A DNA stretch of 18,715 bases from Flavobacteriaceae bacterium (GTDB lineage Bacteria > Bacteroidota > Bacteroidia > Flavobacteriales > Flavobacteriaceae), in assembly GCA_030618945.1 (NCBI GenBank), contig JAUXCI010000015.1, positions 1-18,715 of the forward strand. The letters are read 5' to 3'. How positions within the stretch are numbered: the stretch's first letter is position 1; each line of letters opens with the position of its first letter. The notes beneath the pieces were generated by a model. That model was not told the DNA's origin and did not search any database. It worked only from the letters and a program-made list of their open reading frames with translations. Shown here one piece after another: positions 1-8,758 of this stretch. The position numbers and the translations under genes are program-made.

Positions 1-44
1 AAAAACAACTAATAATCTTTAGAAGATTCGAAAAATCAGTGCAT

Positions 45-82
45 AAAAAACATGTAATTCCATTTATTACATGTTTTTTTTT
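45..82. terminator. Bidirectional intrinsic terminator
   Basis: A 13-bp perfect stem pairs positions 45-57 with 67-79 around a 9-nt loop. The stem starts with six A and ends in a run of nine T (74-82), so it can stop transcription on both strands. It lies 19 bp past the stop of the minus-strand peptidase gene and probably ends that transcript. The longer T run is on the plus strand, which suggests a convergent gene just left of the window. Confidence 0.75.
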
Positions 83-100
83 ATAAACTACAAAGAATAT

Positions 101-2284
101 TTATTCGGCTACTTTTTTATCAGTTTTCTTTATGGCTTGATAATCAGGATGTCCGGTTTGCCATAATGAAAAGCTAAAAATATCTCCAAACTCTGCGAAA
201 GTTTTAGTTTTGGCATCACTTCCATGGCCAGAATCATAATCTACTCTAAATAAAACAGGATTATCAGAACCAGTTACGGCTTGCAGACGAGCAGCAAATT
301 TCCCAGGTTGCCAGGCGATAACTCGAGGATCATTAATTCCTGCTGTAATCAAAGTGGAAGGATATTTCACCCCCTGTTTTAAATTTAAATAAGCATCCAT
401 TTCTACTAATGCCTTAAATTCTGATTCTATCTTAAAGGATCCAAATTCTGGAACGTTTACAGGTCCGTTTGGTTCTAATTCTGTACGCAAAGCATTCATG
501 ACCCCTACGGCAGGAATAGCGACGGCAAACAAATCAGGTCTGTCAGTCATCGCTCTACCAATTAAAATTCCTCCGGCACTTCCGCCAAAAATAGCAGTCT
601 TTTCAGGAGAGCTGAATTTTTCTTCATGTAAATATTCCGCACAAGCAATAAAATCTTTCCAGGTATTGGGTTTGGTTTCTTTGAATCCTGCCATGTGCCA
701 GGATTCACCAAGCTCTCCTCCACCTCTCACATGGGCAATGGCCAATATACCTCCTTCAGAAATCCAGGTTAAAAACATGGGCGAGAAAAACGGATTAATT
801 GAAATTCCATATGAGCCATAACCATAAAGCATCAATGGAGCCTGTCCATCTTTTTTCATGCCTTTTTTATACACCAAAGATAATGGAACTTTGACTCCAT
901 CATGAGAAGACACCATGACTTCCTCAGCCACCAGGTCATCAAATTCGGGATACTCCGCAATGGATGACATAGTTTCAAGTTTAAACTTATCACGATCTAC
1001 AAGGTACTTGAATCGTCTGTTGTCATTGGTCCATCCACTTATGGATACCCATAGATCATCATGATTAATACCCTTTGTGCTGATAGATGCCCTCCCTGAG
1101 GTAAAAGGCAACTTAAGCTCCTTTTTAGTTTCCGCATCTGTAGACATATGATATACCTTAGCTTCTATTCCATTTTTAATTCTTGTGTAATAGAATCCCT
1201 TTTTGGTTATAACAAAACTTTGTAACACCTCGTCTGAATTTTCGGCAATTAAAACCTCTCCGTTTTTAAAATTAGGAGCATCCAAAGGGGTTTTTAATAT
1301 TTTATAATTAGGAGCATCCTCAGAAGTCTTGAAATAAAAATTATTAGCATCAGTATAGAGACCTTCAATATGATCCTTTCTCGAAACAATTTGAATCCAT
1401 TTAGACCTGTCAGAATTCAGGTCATCAGTATCTGCCATATAAATCTTAGAATTTCGGTCAACAGTCTCTGCATAGCAAAAGATCTTGTCAGAATCCTTAT
1501 CGTAAAACAACACGGGTATCTCTTCGGATGTCATGCCAAGTTCAGGGAACATTTTTCCAGAAAAAACAACTTTATCCTTGACAGGATCATCTCCTAACCT
1601 GTGTAAATAAACTTTGGTATCTAATTGTCTGTCATTGTCAGTGACATCATCAGAATTCAATTTACCATAAGTAAAACTTTTATTATCCTTCTGCCAGGAC
1701 ATAGAAAAGTCCCAACAAGGTTTAATTTCTTCTTTCAAAAGTTTTTTATCCTCTACATTTATAACTAAAATGCTAGAAGATTCTGAACCATTGGCTGCCA
1801 CGGTAAAACCAACCAAGCTGCCATCAATATTTGGCACTATACTACCTATAGTGTATTGTACTTTGTCTTCATTTCTATAATTGGATGGGTCGAACAATAA
1901 ATGTTCTTCTCCTTCAAAACCTTTTCTCATAAATAGTTTACCTGTTTCGTCTTCAGGCGTCATCTTTGCATAAAAATAAAAATCATTTTCCGTAATATTC
2001 AAGTTAAATATTCTACTTGAGCTTCTGCTGTCCAATTCTTTGAATTTCGCTATTAACTCATCTCGGCCATTGATACGATCTAATACTGTTCTGGAATAAT
2101 CACCTTGACCCTTAAACCATTGCTCTACTCCAGGGTCTTTCATATCTTCTAAATATTGATATGGATCATCAATTTTTACTCCAAAATATTCATCTGTGAC
2201 AACTTTTACCGGCGCAACAGGTTGAGTCTGAGCAAGCACAATGGCATGGCATGCCAACATTATCATTAGTAATTTAAATTTCAT
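101..2284 (-). CDS. Exported prolyl oligopeptidase family serine peptidase (S9A)
   Basis: This is a 727-residue serine peptidase of the prolyl oligopeptidase family, which cuts short peptides after proline. An N-terminal signal peptide (about residues 1-18, basic start then a hydrophobic core, likely cut after VLA before Gln19) predicts export to the periplasm. The seven-bladed propeller region spans roughly residues 80-440 and the alpha/beta-hydrolase domain about 450-715. The catalytic triad is visible as Ser569 in GGSAGG, Asp652 in NDPRV and His687 in SGHG, with spacings close to those of the mammalian enzyme (Ser554, Asp641, His680). The family motif RGGGELG lies at 520-526. Length is normal for the family plus a signal peptide. 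The gene has its own terminator and upstream region and seems unrelated to the neighbouring respiratory operon. Exact substrate is not predictable; a role in scavenging peptides is an inference. Confidence 0.93.
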   Translation of the reverse strand: MKFKLLMIMLACHAIVLAQTQPVAPVKVVTDEYFGVKIDDPYQYLEDMKDPGVEQWFKGQGDYSRTVLDRINGRDELIAKFKELDSRSSSRIFNLNITENDFYFYAKMTPEDETGKLFMRKGFEGEEHLLFDPSNYRNEDKVQYTIGSIVPNIDGSLVGFTVAANGSESSSILVINVEDKKLLKEEIKPCWDFSMSWQKDNKSFTYGKLNSDDVTDNDRQLDTKVYLHRLGDDPVKDKVVFSGKMFPELGMTSEEIPVLFYDKDSDKIFCYAETVDRNSKIYMADTDDLNSDRSKWIQIVSRKDHIEGLYTDANNFYFKTSEDAPNYKILKTPLDAPNFKNGEVLIAENSDEVLQSFVITKKGFYYTRIKNGIEAKVYHMSTDAETKKELKLPFTSGRASISTKGINHDDLWVSISGWTNDNRRFKYLVDRDKFKLETMSSIAEYPEFDDLVAEEVMVSSHDGVKVPLSLVYKKGMKKDGQAPLMLYGYGSYGISINPFFSPMFLTWISEGGILAIAHVRGGGELGESWHMAGFKETKPNTWKDFIACAEYLHEEKFSSPEKTAIFGGSAGGILIGRAMTDRPDLFAVAIPAVGVMNALRTELEPNGPVNVPEFGSFKIESEFKALVEMDAYLNLKQGVKYPSTLITAGINDPRVIAWQPGKFAARLQAVTGSDNPVLFRVDYDSGHGSDAKTKTFAEFGDIFSFSLWQTGHPDYQAIKKTDKKVAE

Positions 2285-2300
2285 AAGATTTAGTTTAGTT

Positions 2301-2324
2301 GGTTTAGGTTTAGGTTTAGGTTTA
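2301..2324. repeat. Hexamer tandem repeat, four GGTTTA units
   Basis: Four exact head-to-tail copies of GGTTTA (TAAACC on the coding strand) lie 17-40 bp upstream of the peptidase start codon. Degenerate TTTAG-like copies continue on the side nearer the gene (about 2289-2300). It sits where the mRNA leader or core promoter of the peptidase gene is expected. Confidence 0.85.
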
Positions 2325-2550
2325 GTGAATCAAAATATCATGATTTTGAAGAGGCGTTAATTATAACATCACATATTCAATTATAAATAGCAATATTTTG
2401 TTTTATAAATATAACCATATTTTCGTCAATCAAATAATTACAATTTCACCAAACTATATAATCAACCTTATTCATGGTTTGTAAATATAAAAGTTCGATT
2501 TAAAAAATTAGCTAAAGCTGCTTCAAAATTTTAAATGGAACTCAGGTTAA

Positions 2551-2591
2551 AAGCAAAAGCCATCAAGTATATATCATTACTTGACGGCTTT
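2551..2591 (-). terminator. Intrinsic terminator of the nuo operon
   Basis: Positions 2556-2568 pair with 2579-2591 over 13 bp around a 10-nt loop. In the minus-strand RNA all 13 positions pair, one as a G-U wobble; in plus-strand RNA the same position is an A-C mismatch, so the hairpin is built for the minus strand. It is followed by a broken T run (TTTTGCTTTT). It lies 26 bp past the stop of the 108-residue gene, which places that gene inside the nuo transcript. Confidence 0.75.
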
Positions 2592-2617
2592 AAACTTTTA
2601 CCAATAAAGACTCTTTC

Positions 2618-2944
2618 TTATGAATTCTTCCAGTACTGTGGTTTGGTATCTGCCGAAACCTGATTCCAGTAATCCTGATTTACAATATGTTTACCATCTA
2701 AGGTTTTAAGACGTCTTTGGAAAACATATACAGTTGGATTAAACACCATATCCGTAACCCCAATATTATACAATAACGGGTCTTCTTCACTTTTTCGCTT
2801 AAGTTCCTCAACAATTACCTCCAAACCATTAGACTCAAGAAGATTCTTTAAAAAATGTACTCTTTCCTCCTCAATTTTCTTTTCCACAAAAGTTACCCTT
2901 TGCTCACCGATAGAACCAAACTGATGTTTTCCTTCTAAACCCAT
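2618..2944 (-). CDS. Uncharacterised 108-residue protein, last gene of the nuo operon
   Basis: I do not recognise this protein. It is soluble with no signal peptide or membrane segment. Residues about 15-60 are strongly charged and likely helical (repeated EE, KK and KRK), followed by a less charged region with aromatic residues (YVFQRR, QDYWNQ). There are no cysteines, so it does not carry an iron-sulfur cluster. It starts 20 bp after the nuoN stop on the same strand, and the only terminator comes after it, so it is almost certainly co-transcribed with complex I. That position suits an assembly, stability or electron-input accessory factor, but this is inference. Translation is supported by the full-length frame, the tight spacing and the terminator directly downstream. 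Confidence 0.82.
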   Translation of the reverse strand: MGLEGKHQFGSIGEQRVTFVEKKIEEERVHFLKNLLESNGLEVIVEELKRKSEEDPLLYNIGVTDMVFNPTVYVFQRRLKTLDGKHIVNQDYWNQVSADTKPQYWKNS

Positions 2945-2964
2945 TATTCAAATATCTTTAATTT

Positions 2965-4380
2965 CTAAAATATGCTTAACTGATAAATATACTCGTAAAT
3001 TGGACTGTATACACCTATAAAGAGAACCCCAATTACCGCTATAGCCAAGCCTAGTTTCATCGTGAAGTTATTCTCAAAATAAGGGATTGGATTATCACTT
3101 TTACGCAAAAACATAGCCCGTACAACGAGTAGATAATAATACAGTGATATGGTAACATTTACAACCGCCAGAAAGACCAGGAAATACAATTCCTGACTGG
3201 CTGCTGCCGTAAACAAAAAGAATTTACCAAAAAATCCTGCAATAGGTGGTATTCCCGCCAAAGAAAATAAAGCCAGCAACATGATCAGGCTCAATTTTGG
3301 ATTTGTACGGTATAAGCCATTATAGTCATCCATATTTTCTTTCCCTGTTTTGGTCGAAATTGCTTGAATAACCCCAAAAGCAGCAAGATTGGTAAACACA
3401 TAGATGGTAATAAAATATATAACAGTAGAAATTCCTAATTGATCATTTGAAAGGAAGCCAAGTAAAATAAAACCTGCTTGAGCAATAGATGAAAATGCCA
3501 AAAATCGCTTCATATTCTTTTGTCGCAAGGCAAATAAATTTCCGATAAACATGGTGGCGATAGAAACGATATACAAAAGCTGCCCTGTAATCAATTCAAA
3601 TGGTTTCATTACGGTAAACAAAATGATCATCAGTATAAAAGCAGCTGATCCTTTTGAAATAACTGAAAGGTATGAGGCAACCCCAATAGGAGCTCCCTCG
3701 TATACATCGGCCGTCCAGAAATGAAAAGGCACCAGTGATATTTTAAAGGCAAGTCCCGCAAAGAAAAATATAAATCCAACCAGACTAAGATTTGAATAAG
3801 TCAGCATACTTGCCACTTCTTCAAAATAAATAGATCCGGTAGTAGCATAAATCAGAGATACCCCAAACACTGAGGTCCCTGATGCTAGTGCTGCGGATAA
3901 AATAAATTTAATACCGGCTTCAGCCGACACTCTTTTTGTAGTTTCAAAAGCAACCAATGCCGCGATAGGAAGGGCAGAAAGTTCAAGACCCAGGAAGAAC
4001 ATTAAAAAATCACCGGCAGAGATCATAAAATACATTCCTAATAATGATGATAACATCAGTACGATAAACTCGGTAGATTTGTGTTGATCAATCAATTCAT
4101 TTTTAATCCAGTCAGCTGATTGAAGCAAGATTATAAGTACTCCAACATTTAATACATTTTTAAACATATGAATTAATTGAGTCGTATGGAACATACCTCC
4201 AAACACCTCGCCTTGTACCAAAGGAATAAAACCGACTAGTGTATGTAAGGCAAATAATACAAGACCCATGTTGACCAAAGATCTCTTGTTTTTTATGAAA
4301 ATTTCAAAAATAACAAGAAGTAGAATTACCGCCAGCAAAACCAATTCCTGTCTCATTAATAAAAATCCTCCTAAATCCAT
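2965..4380 (-). CDS. nuoN: NADH-quinone oxidoreductase subunit N (proton-pumping membrane subunit)
   Basis: A 471-residue, highly hydrophobic protein with about 14 membrane helices, one of three antiporter-like subunits of complex I. It belongs to the proton-conducting membrane transporter family; the conserved helix-5 glutamate is Glu133 (FFLGLELSALP), and the GLAFKISLVPFHFW segment near residue 210 carries the pump lysine. Length is normal. The start at MDLGG is preferred, although a methionine at residue 9 is an alternative. It lies 89 bp after nuoM, the widest gap in the operon; I see no promoter or terminator in that gap. It should act in the inner membrane with NuoM and NuoL to move protons during quinone reduction. 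Confidence 0.96.
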   Translation of the reverse strand: MDLGGFLLMRQELVLLAVILLLVIFEIFIKNKRSLVNMGLVLFALHTLVGFIPLVQGEVFGGMFHTTQLIHMFKNVLNVGVLIILLQSADWIKNELIDQHKSTEFIVLMLSSLLGMYFMISAGDFLMFFLGLELSALPIAALVAFETTKRVSAEAGIKFILSAALASGTSVFGVSLIYATTGSIYFEEVASMLTYSNLSLVGFIFFFAGLAFKISLVPFHFWTADVYEGAPIGVASYLSVISKGSAAFILMIILFTVMKPFELITGQLLYIVSIATMFIGNLFALRQKNMKRFLAFSSIAQAGFILLGFLSNDQLGISTVIYFITIYVFTNLAAFGVIQAISTKTGKENMDDYNGLYRTNPKLSLIMLLALFSLAGIPPIAGFFGKFFLFTAAASQELYFLVFLAVVNVTISLYYYLLVVRAMFLRKSDNPIPYFENNFTMKLGLAIAVIGVLFIGVYSPIYEYIYQLSIF

Positions 4381-4469
4381 AATATATATTTTTATTAGTT
4401 TCTGGTCTGGAGTTTTGGGTTTGTTGTTGTGTTTTAATAAGAAACATCAAACCTGAACTCTAAACCGTT

Positions 4470-5975
4470 TTACATCATTCTTTCGATGAACGGGGCTATA
4501 CTCTCCCTGATCATATCACTTAACCAAATCGGGGTAACTCCCATAAATACGATTGGAATCAACAATAGCAATACACCAACTTTTTCGTACCAGGTAGCAT
4601 TGTCCAATACCATATGATCGTCGTTTTTCAAAGGTCCCATCAGCATCATTCCCACAACCCTTAAAATATAAACAGCAGTTATAACTATGGCCGAAACCGT
4701 AATAATGGTAGCCACTCGATGAAACATATCCGGATGCTGGAATGCCCCTACAAATATTTGCATCTCAGCCATAAAGCCACTAAAACCAGGTAAACCTAAG
4801 GATGCGAGGCCAGCAATTACGTACATCACTGAGATAAAAGGAATCACCTTTAGCAAGCCGCCCATTTTGGTGACATCTCTGGTATGGGTTCTTCCGTAAA
4901 TCATTCCAATCAAAGCAAAGAAAAGTGCTGTCATAAACCCATGTGACAAGGATTGTAAGATGGCGCCATTCCAGGCTGTTTTGTTCAACATTAACAAGGC
5001 AAATAGGACCATCCCCAAATGACTTACTGATGAATATGCGTTGATATACTTTAGATCCGTTTGCTTTACTGCGGCTAATGCCCCATAAAACACTCCGATA
5101 ACAGAAAGAACGATAAAGAAATTTGACCAGCTCATCGCCCCAACAGGAAGCAGATACATAGCAACACGGAAAACTCCATACCCTCCTAGTTTCATCAATA
5201 CCCCTGCGTGGAGCATGGATACAGCCGTTGGTGCCGAAGCATGACCATCAGGTGACCAGGTATGAAAGGGAAATAAAGCTCCAAGTACAGCAAAGCCAAT
5301 AAAAGTTATTGGAAAGAATAAGTTTTGGGCAGCAACAGGTATGTTTACTTGTGCAATTTCTAAAATATTATAGGTTAGTGGCCCTCCGTCTGCGTTTGAA
5401 TTAAAATAAATTCCTAATATACCCACCAATAATAAGGCGGAAGCTCCCATCAGCATCAGCGTAAGCTTCATTGCTGAATATTCCTTTGGGCCTGAACCCC
5501 AGATACCAATCAGCAAGAACATAGGGATCACTGCGATTTCATAGAAAAGAAACATGGTAAAGAGATCTATTGAAATAAAGAATCCGAAAACGCCAGTTGC
5601 TAATACAATAAGTGAGATAAAGAATTCTTTTGGCAGATCTTCCATTTTCCAGGAAATAAAAACCCCGGCCAATACAACAATTGAGGCCAATACGATCATG
5701 GCAACTGTGATTCCATCTGCTCCAATGGTATAATGAATATTGAATTTTTCAAACCAGAGGTAGTCTTGTGTAAAAACCATGATCGCATCATTTACCTGCT
5801 TCTCCTTGAAATAGGCAAATATGAGATTGATAGACATGGCAAATTGCACAAACATCCCTAATACGGCAATGATTCTGGCTTGCTTAAGGTCTTTAGCAAA
5901 AATCAACACCAAAATGGTGATCACCGGTACAACAACAAATAAGGTTAATATATCCATCTTAATTAAATAATCCAT
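4470..5975 (-). CDS. nuoM: NADH-quinone oxidoreductase subunit M
   Basis: A 501-residue antiporter-like membrane subunit of complex I. The conserved pump glutamate is Glu146 in LFYEIAVIPM, and the typical segment with FPFHTWSPDGHASAPTAVS follows near residues 235-253. Length is normal for NuoM. The first ATG overlaps the end of nuoL by 13 bp. An ATG six codons in (MDILTL, coding start at 5957) would leave a 5-bp gap and also starts directly at the first membrane helix, so the true start is uncertain by six residues. It lies between NuoL and NuoN in the membrane arm and takes part in proton translocation. Confidence 0.96.
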   Translation of the reverse strand: MDYLIKMDILTLFVVVPVITILVLIFAKDLKQARIIAVLGMFVQFAMSINLIFAYFKEKQVNDAIMVFTQDYLWFEKFNIHYTIGADGITVAMIVLASIVVLAGVFISWKMEDLPKEFFISLIVLATGVFGFFISIDLFTMFLFYEIAVIPMFLLIGIWGSGPKEYSAMKLTLMLMGASALLLVGILGIYFNSNADGGPLTYNILEIAQVNIPVAAQNLFFPITFIGFAVLGALFPFHTWSPDGHASAPTAVSMLHAGVLMKLGGYGVFRVAMYLLPVGAMSWSNFFIVLSVIGVFYGALAAVKQTDLKYINAYSSVSHLGMVLFALLMLNKTAWNGAILQSLSHGFMTALFFALIGMIYGRTHTRDVTKMGGLLKVIPFISVMYVIAGLASLGLPGFSGFMAEMQIFVGAFQHPDMFHRVATIITVSAIVITAVYILRVVGMMLMGPLKNDDHMVLDNATWYEKVGVLLLLIPIVFMGVTPIWLSDMIRESIAPFIERMM

Positions 5976-7882
5976 TTATAAATAAAAATCATGGCCAAAA
6001 CAACTACTCCTGCCACATAGGCGAATGCGTAATCCTGTACTTTTCCTGATTGCATTTTCTTAATTTTTTCTGATCCTGTAACCGTTGAGTTCCCGATGAG
6101 ATTCATGGCGCCATCAACTACGTTTCTGTCAAACCAGGCAAAGGGTGCCGAAATTCTTTTAAAGATAATTTCCTTGGTTACAAATAAATATAACTCGTCA
6201 AAATAGAATTTATCAAAGGCCCATTGATATAAAGATCCAAAAGCTTTTGAAACCTTGTCTGGCAGATTCGTTGGTTTTTTGTAAAAGATAAAGGCTAATA
6301 GTATTCCAAAGACTCCCACTCCAACCGCTATGGCAGCCAAGGGATAATTCAAATGCGCTTCAAAAGGCACCTTATCAGCGGTAACATATTCACTAAAGTG
6401 AATATAACCCGCTGCTATACTCATAAAGGCTAAAAACATCAATGGGAAAGTCATGGAAACCGGTGATTCATGAGGTGTATGCTCGTATTTAGTGTCTTTA
6501 CCCCAGAATATGCCAAAGTATAATCTAAACATATAAAAAGCGGTAAGACCGGCCACTACTACTCCAATATAATAAATGAGCTTATTGTGCTCATAGGCTG
6601 CTACAAGAATCTCATCCTTACTAAAGAACCCGGCAAATCCAGGGAATCCAGCAATAGAAAGCGCAGCGATCAAAAAAGTAATATGTGTTATGGGCATATA
6701 TTTTCTTAAACCTCCCATATCCTGAAGATAATTACTGTGAATAGCATGAATAATGGAACCTGCTGCCAAGAACAGCAAGCCTTTAAACATGGCGTGGGTA
6801 AACAAATGGAACATGGAGGCCATGTATCCCAGCCCGTCGTGCCCATCATATCCGGAAACACCTAAAGCCAACATCATATAACCTATTTGGGACATGGTTG
6901 AAAAGGCCAGGACTCTTTTGATATCATTTTGTGTAAGGGCAATGATAGCCGCAAAAAGAGATGAGAAAGCACCTACCCATGCCACTATATTCAGTGCGTA
7001 TCCATCTTCAACAAAATAATACATAGGAAACAGTCTTGCTACCAAATAAACACCCGCCACAACCATAGTTGCCGCGTGTATCAAGGCTGACACCGGAGTG
7101 GGTCCTTCCATAGCATCGGGCAACCAAATATGCAAGGGAAACATGGCTGATTTCCCGGCACCACCCATAAAAATAAGAAGCAACGCCCAGGTGATCACAG
7201 ATAAGCCCATAAACGAAGTTGATGCCCAATTGGCAATCGCACTTCCTTCCGGATCTGTAAGGGTAGCAAAATCAAATGATCCGCCGTAATAACCAAGAAT
7301 TAGTATTCCTATCAAGAAGCCTAAGTCGGCAAATCTTGTCACGATAAAAGCTTTTTTAGCCGCAGCTACAGCCGAAGGTTTGGTATAATAATATCCTATC
7401 AATAAAAAGGATGAGACACCAACCAGTTCCCAAAAAATATAGATTTGAAACAAATTCACGGCCAAAACAAGTCCCATCATGGAAAAAGTGAACAGCGATA
7501 AAAATGCAAAGAATTTAGTGTATCCAGGATCCCCTTTCATATATCCTCTACTGTATAAGTGAACCATAAAAGAAATGGTTGAGACCACTATTAGCATCAT
7601 TACTGAGATCTGATCGATCATTACACCCATATCAATTTGAAGCGTTTCCGTAAAACTCATCCACCTCCAATGATAACTAAATGTTTGATACACCTCGTTT
7701 ACTTTTCCAACCTCGAAGAAATATAGATAGGCTGTGTAATAAGACAGTATAAAAGAGACGAAAAGTCCCAAAGAACCTATCCAGCCAGAAACTGCAGGTG
7801 TGATCCTATTGTAATTGATTCCCAACAGCAAAAAAATGGCTAAAGGAATTAGAGGAATTAAAATGGTATAGGTAAAATCCAT
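5963..7882 (-). CDS. nuoL: NADH-quinone oxidoreductase subunit L
   Basis: A 639-residue distal antiporter-like subunit of complex I. The helix-5 glutamate is Glu152 (FWELVGVSSFLLIG) and the pump lysine is Lys244 in GGAGKSAMFPLHIWLPDAMEG, with the conserved histidine in SALIHAATM (His269). The C-terminal part (about 560-639) fits the long lateral helix and anchor typical of NuoL, so the subunit is complete. It starts 36 bp after the nuoK stop, across a tandem repeat described separately, and its 3' end overlaps the first ATG of nuoM. It is the outermost pump of the membrane arm. Confidence 0.97.
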   Translation of the reverse strand: MDFTYTILIPLIPLAIFLLLGINYNRITPAVSGWIGSLGLFVSFILSYYTAYLYFFEVGKVNEVYQTFSYHWRWMSFTETLQIDMGVMIDQISVMMLIVVSTISFMVHLYSRGYMKGDPGYTKFFAFLSLFTFSMMGLVLAVNLFQIYIFWELVGVSSFLLIGYYYTKPSAVAAAKKAFIVTRFADLGFLIGILILGYYGGSFDFATLTDPEGSAIANWASTSFMGLSVITWALLLIFMGGAGKSAMFPLHIWLPDAMEGPTPVSALIHAATMVVAGVYLVARLFPMYYFVEDGYALNIVAWVGAFSSLFAAIIALTQNDIKRVLAFSTMSQIGYMMLALGVSGYDGHDGLGYMASMFHLFTHAMFKGLLFLAAGSIIHAIHSNYLQDMGGLRKYMPITHITFLIAALSIAGFPGFAGFFSKDEILVAAYEHNKLIYYIGVVVAGLTAFYMFRLYFGIFWGKDTKYEHTPHESPVSMTFPLMFLAFMSIAAGYIHFSEYVTADKVPFEAHLNYPLAAIAVGVGVFGILLAFIFYKKPTNLPDKVSKAFGSLYQWAFDKFYFDELYLFVTKEIIFKRISAPFAWFDRNVVDGAMNLIGNSTVTGSEKIKKMQSGKVQDYAFAYVAGVVVLAMIFIYKWII

Positions 7883-7893
7883 AATTACATTAT

Positions 7894-7936
7894 TTCATTG
7901 TTTCAATAATTCATTGTTTCAATACTTCATTGTTTC
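7894..7936. repeat. 16-bp tandem repeat across the nuoK stop
   Basis: Two full 16-bp units (7894-7909 and 7910-7925, differing in the last base) and a 12-bp partial unit (from 7926, last base divergent) share TTCATTGTTTCAATA. On the coding strand the units give ATG-AAG-TAT-TGA (the real nuoK end), then ATG-AAT-TAT-TGA, then ATG-AAA-TAA, so the last codons and stop of nuoK appear duplicated into the nuoK-nuoL gap. Confidence 0.85.
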
Positions 7937-8236
7937 CGTGTCTTCCACTTCAACGGACGTAATCAGTTTGTACAGATTGATTATAATTGCAACGGCCAGG
8001 GCCGTTTCTGCTGCTGCAACAGCTACGATAAATACCGAAAAGAAAACCCCCTGAAGATTTCCTGGGTACAAATAGGTATTTATAACTATAAAATTGATAG
8101 CTGAAGCATTTAAAATCAACTCTATAGACAGTAACATCGTAATCAAATTCTTTCTTGTAAGAAAGCCGTAAACCCCTATAAAAAATATGACAGAGGTCAA
8201 GGTTAAAATTTCATATATGCTTATTCCCTGTATCAT
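7919..8236 (-). CDS. nuoK: NADH-quinone oxidoreductase subunit K
   Basis: A 105-residue membrane subunit with three helices, of the MrpC-related family. Two buried glutamates important for proton transfer are visible: Glu39 in LLSIELILNAS and Glu77 in AAAETALAVAI, matching Glu36 and Glu72 of Escherichia coli. Length is normal (about 100). The last residues and stop lie in the 16-bp tandem repeat. It follows nuoJ with an 11-bp gap and precedes nuoL. It connects the quinone-site region to the antiporter-like subunits. Confidence 0.96.
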   Translation of the reverse strand: MIQGISIYEILTLTSVIFFIGVYGFLTRKNLITMLLSIELILNASAINFIVINTYLYPGNLQGVFFSVFIVAVAAAETALAVAIIINLYKLITSVEVEDTETMKY

Positions 8237-8247
8237 TTAATTTTGCT

Positions 8248-8754
8248 TTATTGTTCTAATCTCTTTCCTTTTGCTATTACAATGGCCCCAATCATCACGG
8301 CCACCAACAATACACTAATCACCTCGAAAGGCAAGATAAATCCGCCAGCCTCATAGCTCAGCATACCCCTACCAATATCTGCAATCTCAATAGTGTTAGA
8401 ATTTTCTACAGGATTGAATTGATAGGTAAATATGGCAAATAAGGTTAAACCCAAACCAGCTAAACTCAAAACCCCTGCGAGGATTCGCTGACTTAGACTC
8501 GAAACGTCAAGTTGTAATTCTATGTGATGTACCAGTAGTACCGAAAATATGATAAGAACGATAACCCCTCCGGCGTAAACTGCGAGTTGTACAGCTGCCA
8601 TAAAGGAGTAATCAACCATAAAATAAATGCCGGAAATACCAATTAAAACGAATAGTAAGTATATTACTGAGCGCAGCATTTTTCTGCTGGATACTGCTTT
8701 GATCGCAAAAACGATCATGATCAAGGCTATGAGATAAAAAATAATTCTTTCCAT
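8248..8754 (-). CDS. nuoJ: NADH-quinone oxidoreductase subunit J
   Basis: A 168-residue subunit with five predicted membrane helices, typical of NuoJ. The third helix contains the conserved YAGGVIVLIIFSV segment, which in known structures forms the flexible pi-bulge helix near the quinone cavity. The methionine start follows the nuoI stop by 4 bp, so translational coupling is likely. No cofactor is bound. Together with NuoA, H and K it forms the heel of the membrane arm. Confidence 0.96.
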   Translation of the reverse strand: MERIIFYLIALIMIVFAIKAVSSRKMLRSVIYLLFVLIGISGIYFMVDYSFMAAVQLAVYAGGVIVLIIFSVLLVHHIELQLDVSSLSQRILAGVLSLAGLGLTLFAIFTYQFNPVENSNTIEIADIGRGMLSYEAGGFILPFEVISVLLVAVMIGAIVIAKGKRLEQ

Positions 8755-8758
8755 AATA

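Larger units (their letters stand above)
2285..2617. other. Intergenic region between peptidase gene and nuo operon
   Basis: This 333-bp AT-rich stretch holds the terminator of the nuo operon (2551-2591) and a GGTTTA hexamer repeat (2301-2324) next to the peptidase start. The peptidase promoter should be here on the minus strand, but I found no exact TAnnTTTG element. The nearest is a TA-n-TTTG run with a spacer one base short, near 2451-2460. No open reading frame or RNA gene is recognisable. Confidence 0.6.

Noticed and set aside
498..821. Open frame on the plus strand inside the peptidase gene
   Set aside because: It is antisense to conserved catalytic-domain codons and encodes no recognisable protein. 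The same applies to the antisense frames at 14695-14976, 16629-16862, 17922-18332 and 18437-18649.
2246..2284. Possible lipoprotein signal (Cys12) in the peptidase
   Set aside because: The residues before Cys12 (M-L-A) fit the lipobox poorly and the hydrophobic stretch before it is very short. A normal signal peptidase I site after VLA at residue 18 is more likely.
2301..2324. GGTTTA repeat as telomere-like DNA
   Set aside because: Four copies in a bacterial leader region between ordinary genes are better explained as a microsatellite; nothing suggests a linear replicon end.
4381..4469. Possible internal promoter in the 89-bp nuoM-nuoN gap
   Set aside because: No TAnnTTTG element on the minus strand and no hairpin with a T run were found, so nuoN is taken as part of the main transcript.
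8187..8199. A fourth ATGAC-N4-GTCA palindrome (spacer AGAG)
   Set aside because: It is inside the nuoK coding region near its start, on codons that encode conserved-type membrane residues, with no promoter nearby. About 0.3 chance copies are expected in the window, so this one is taken as background.
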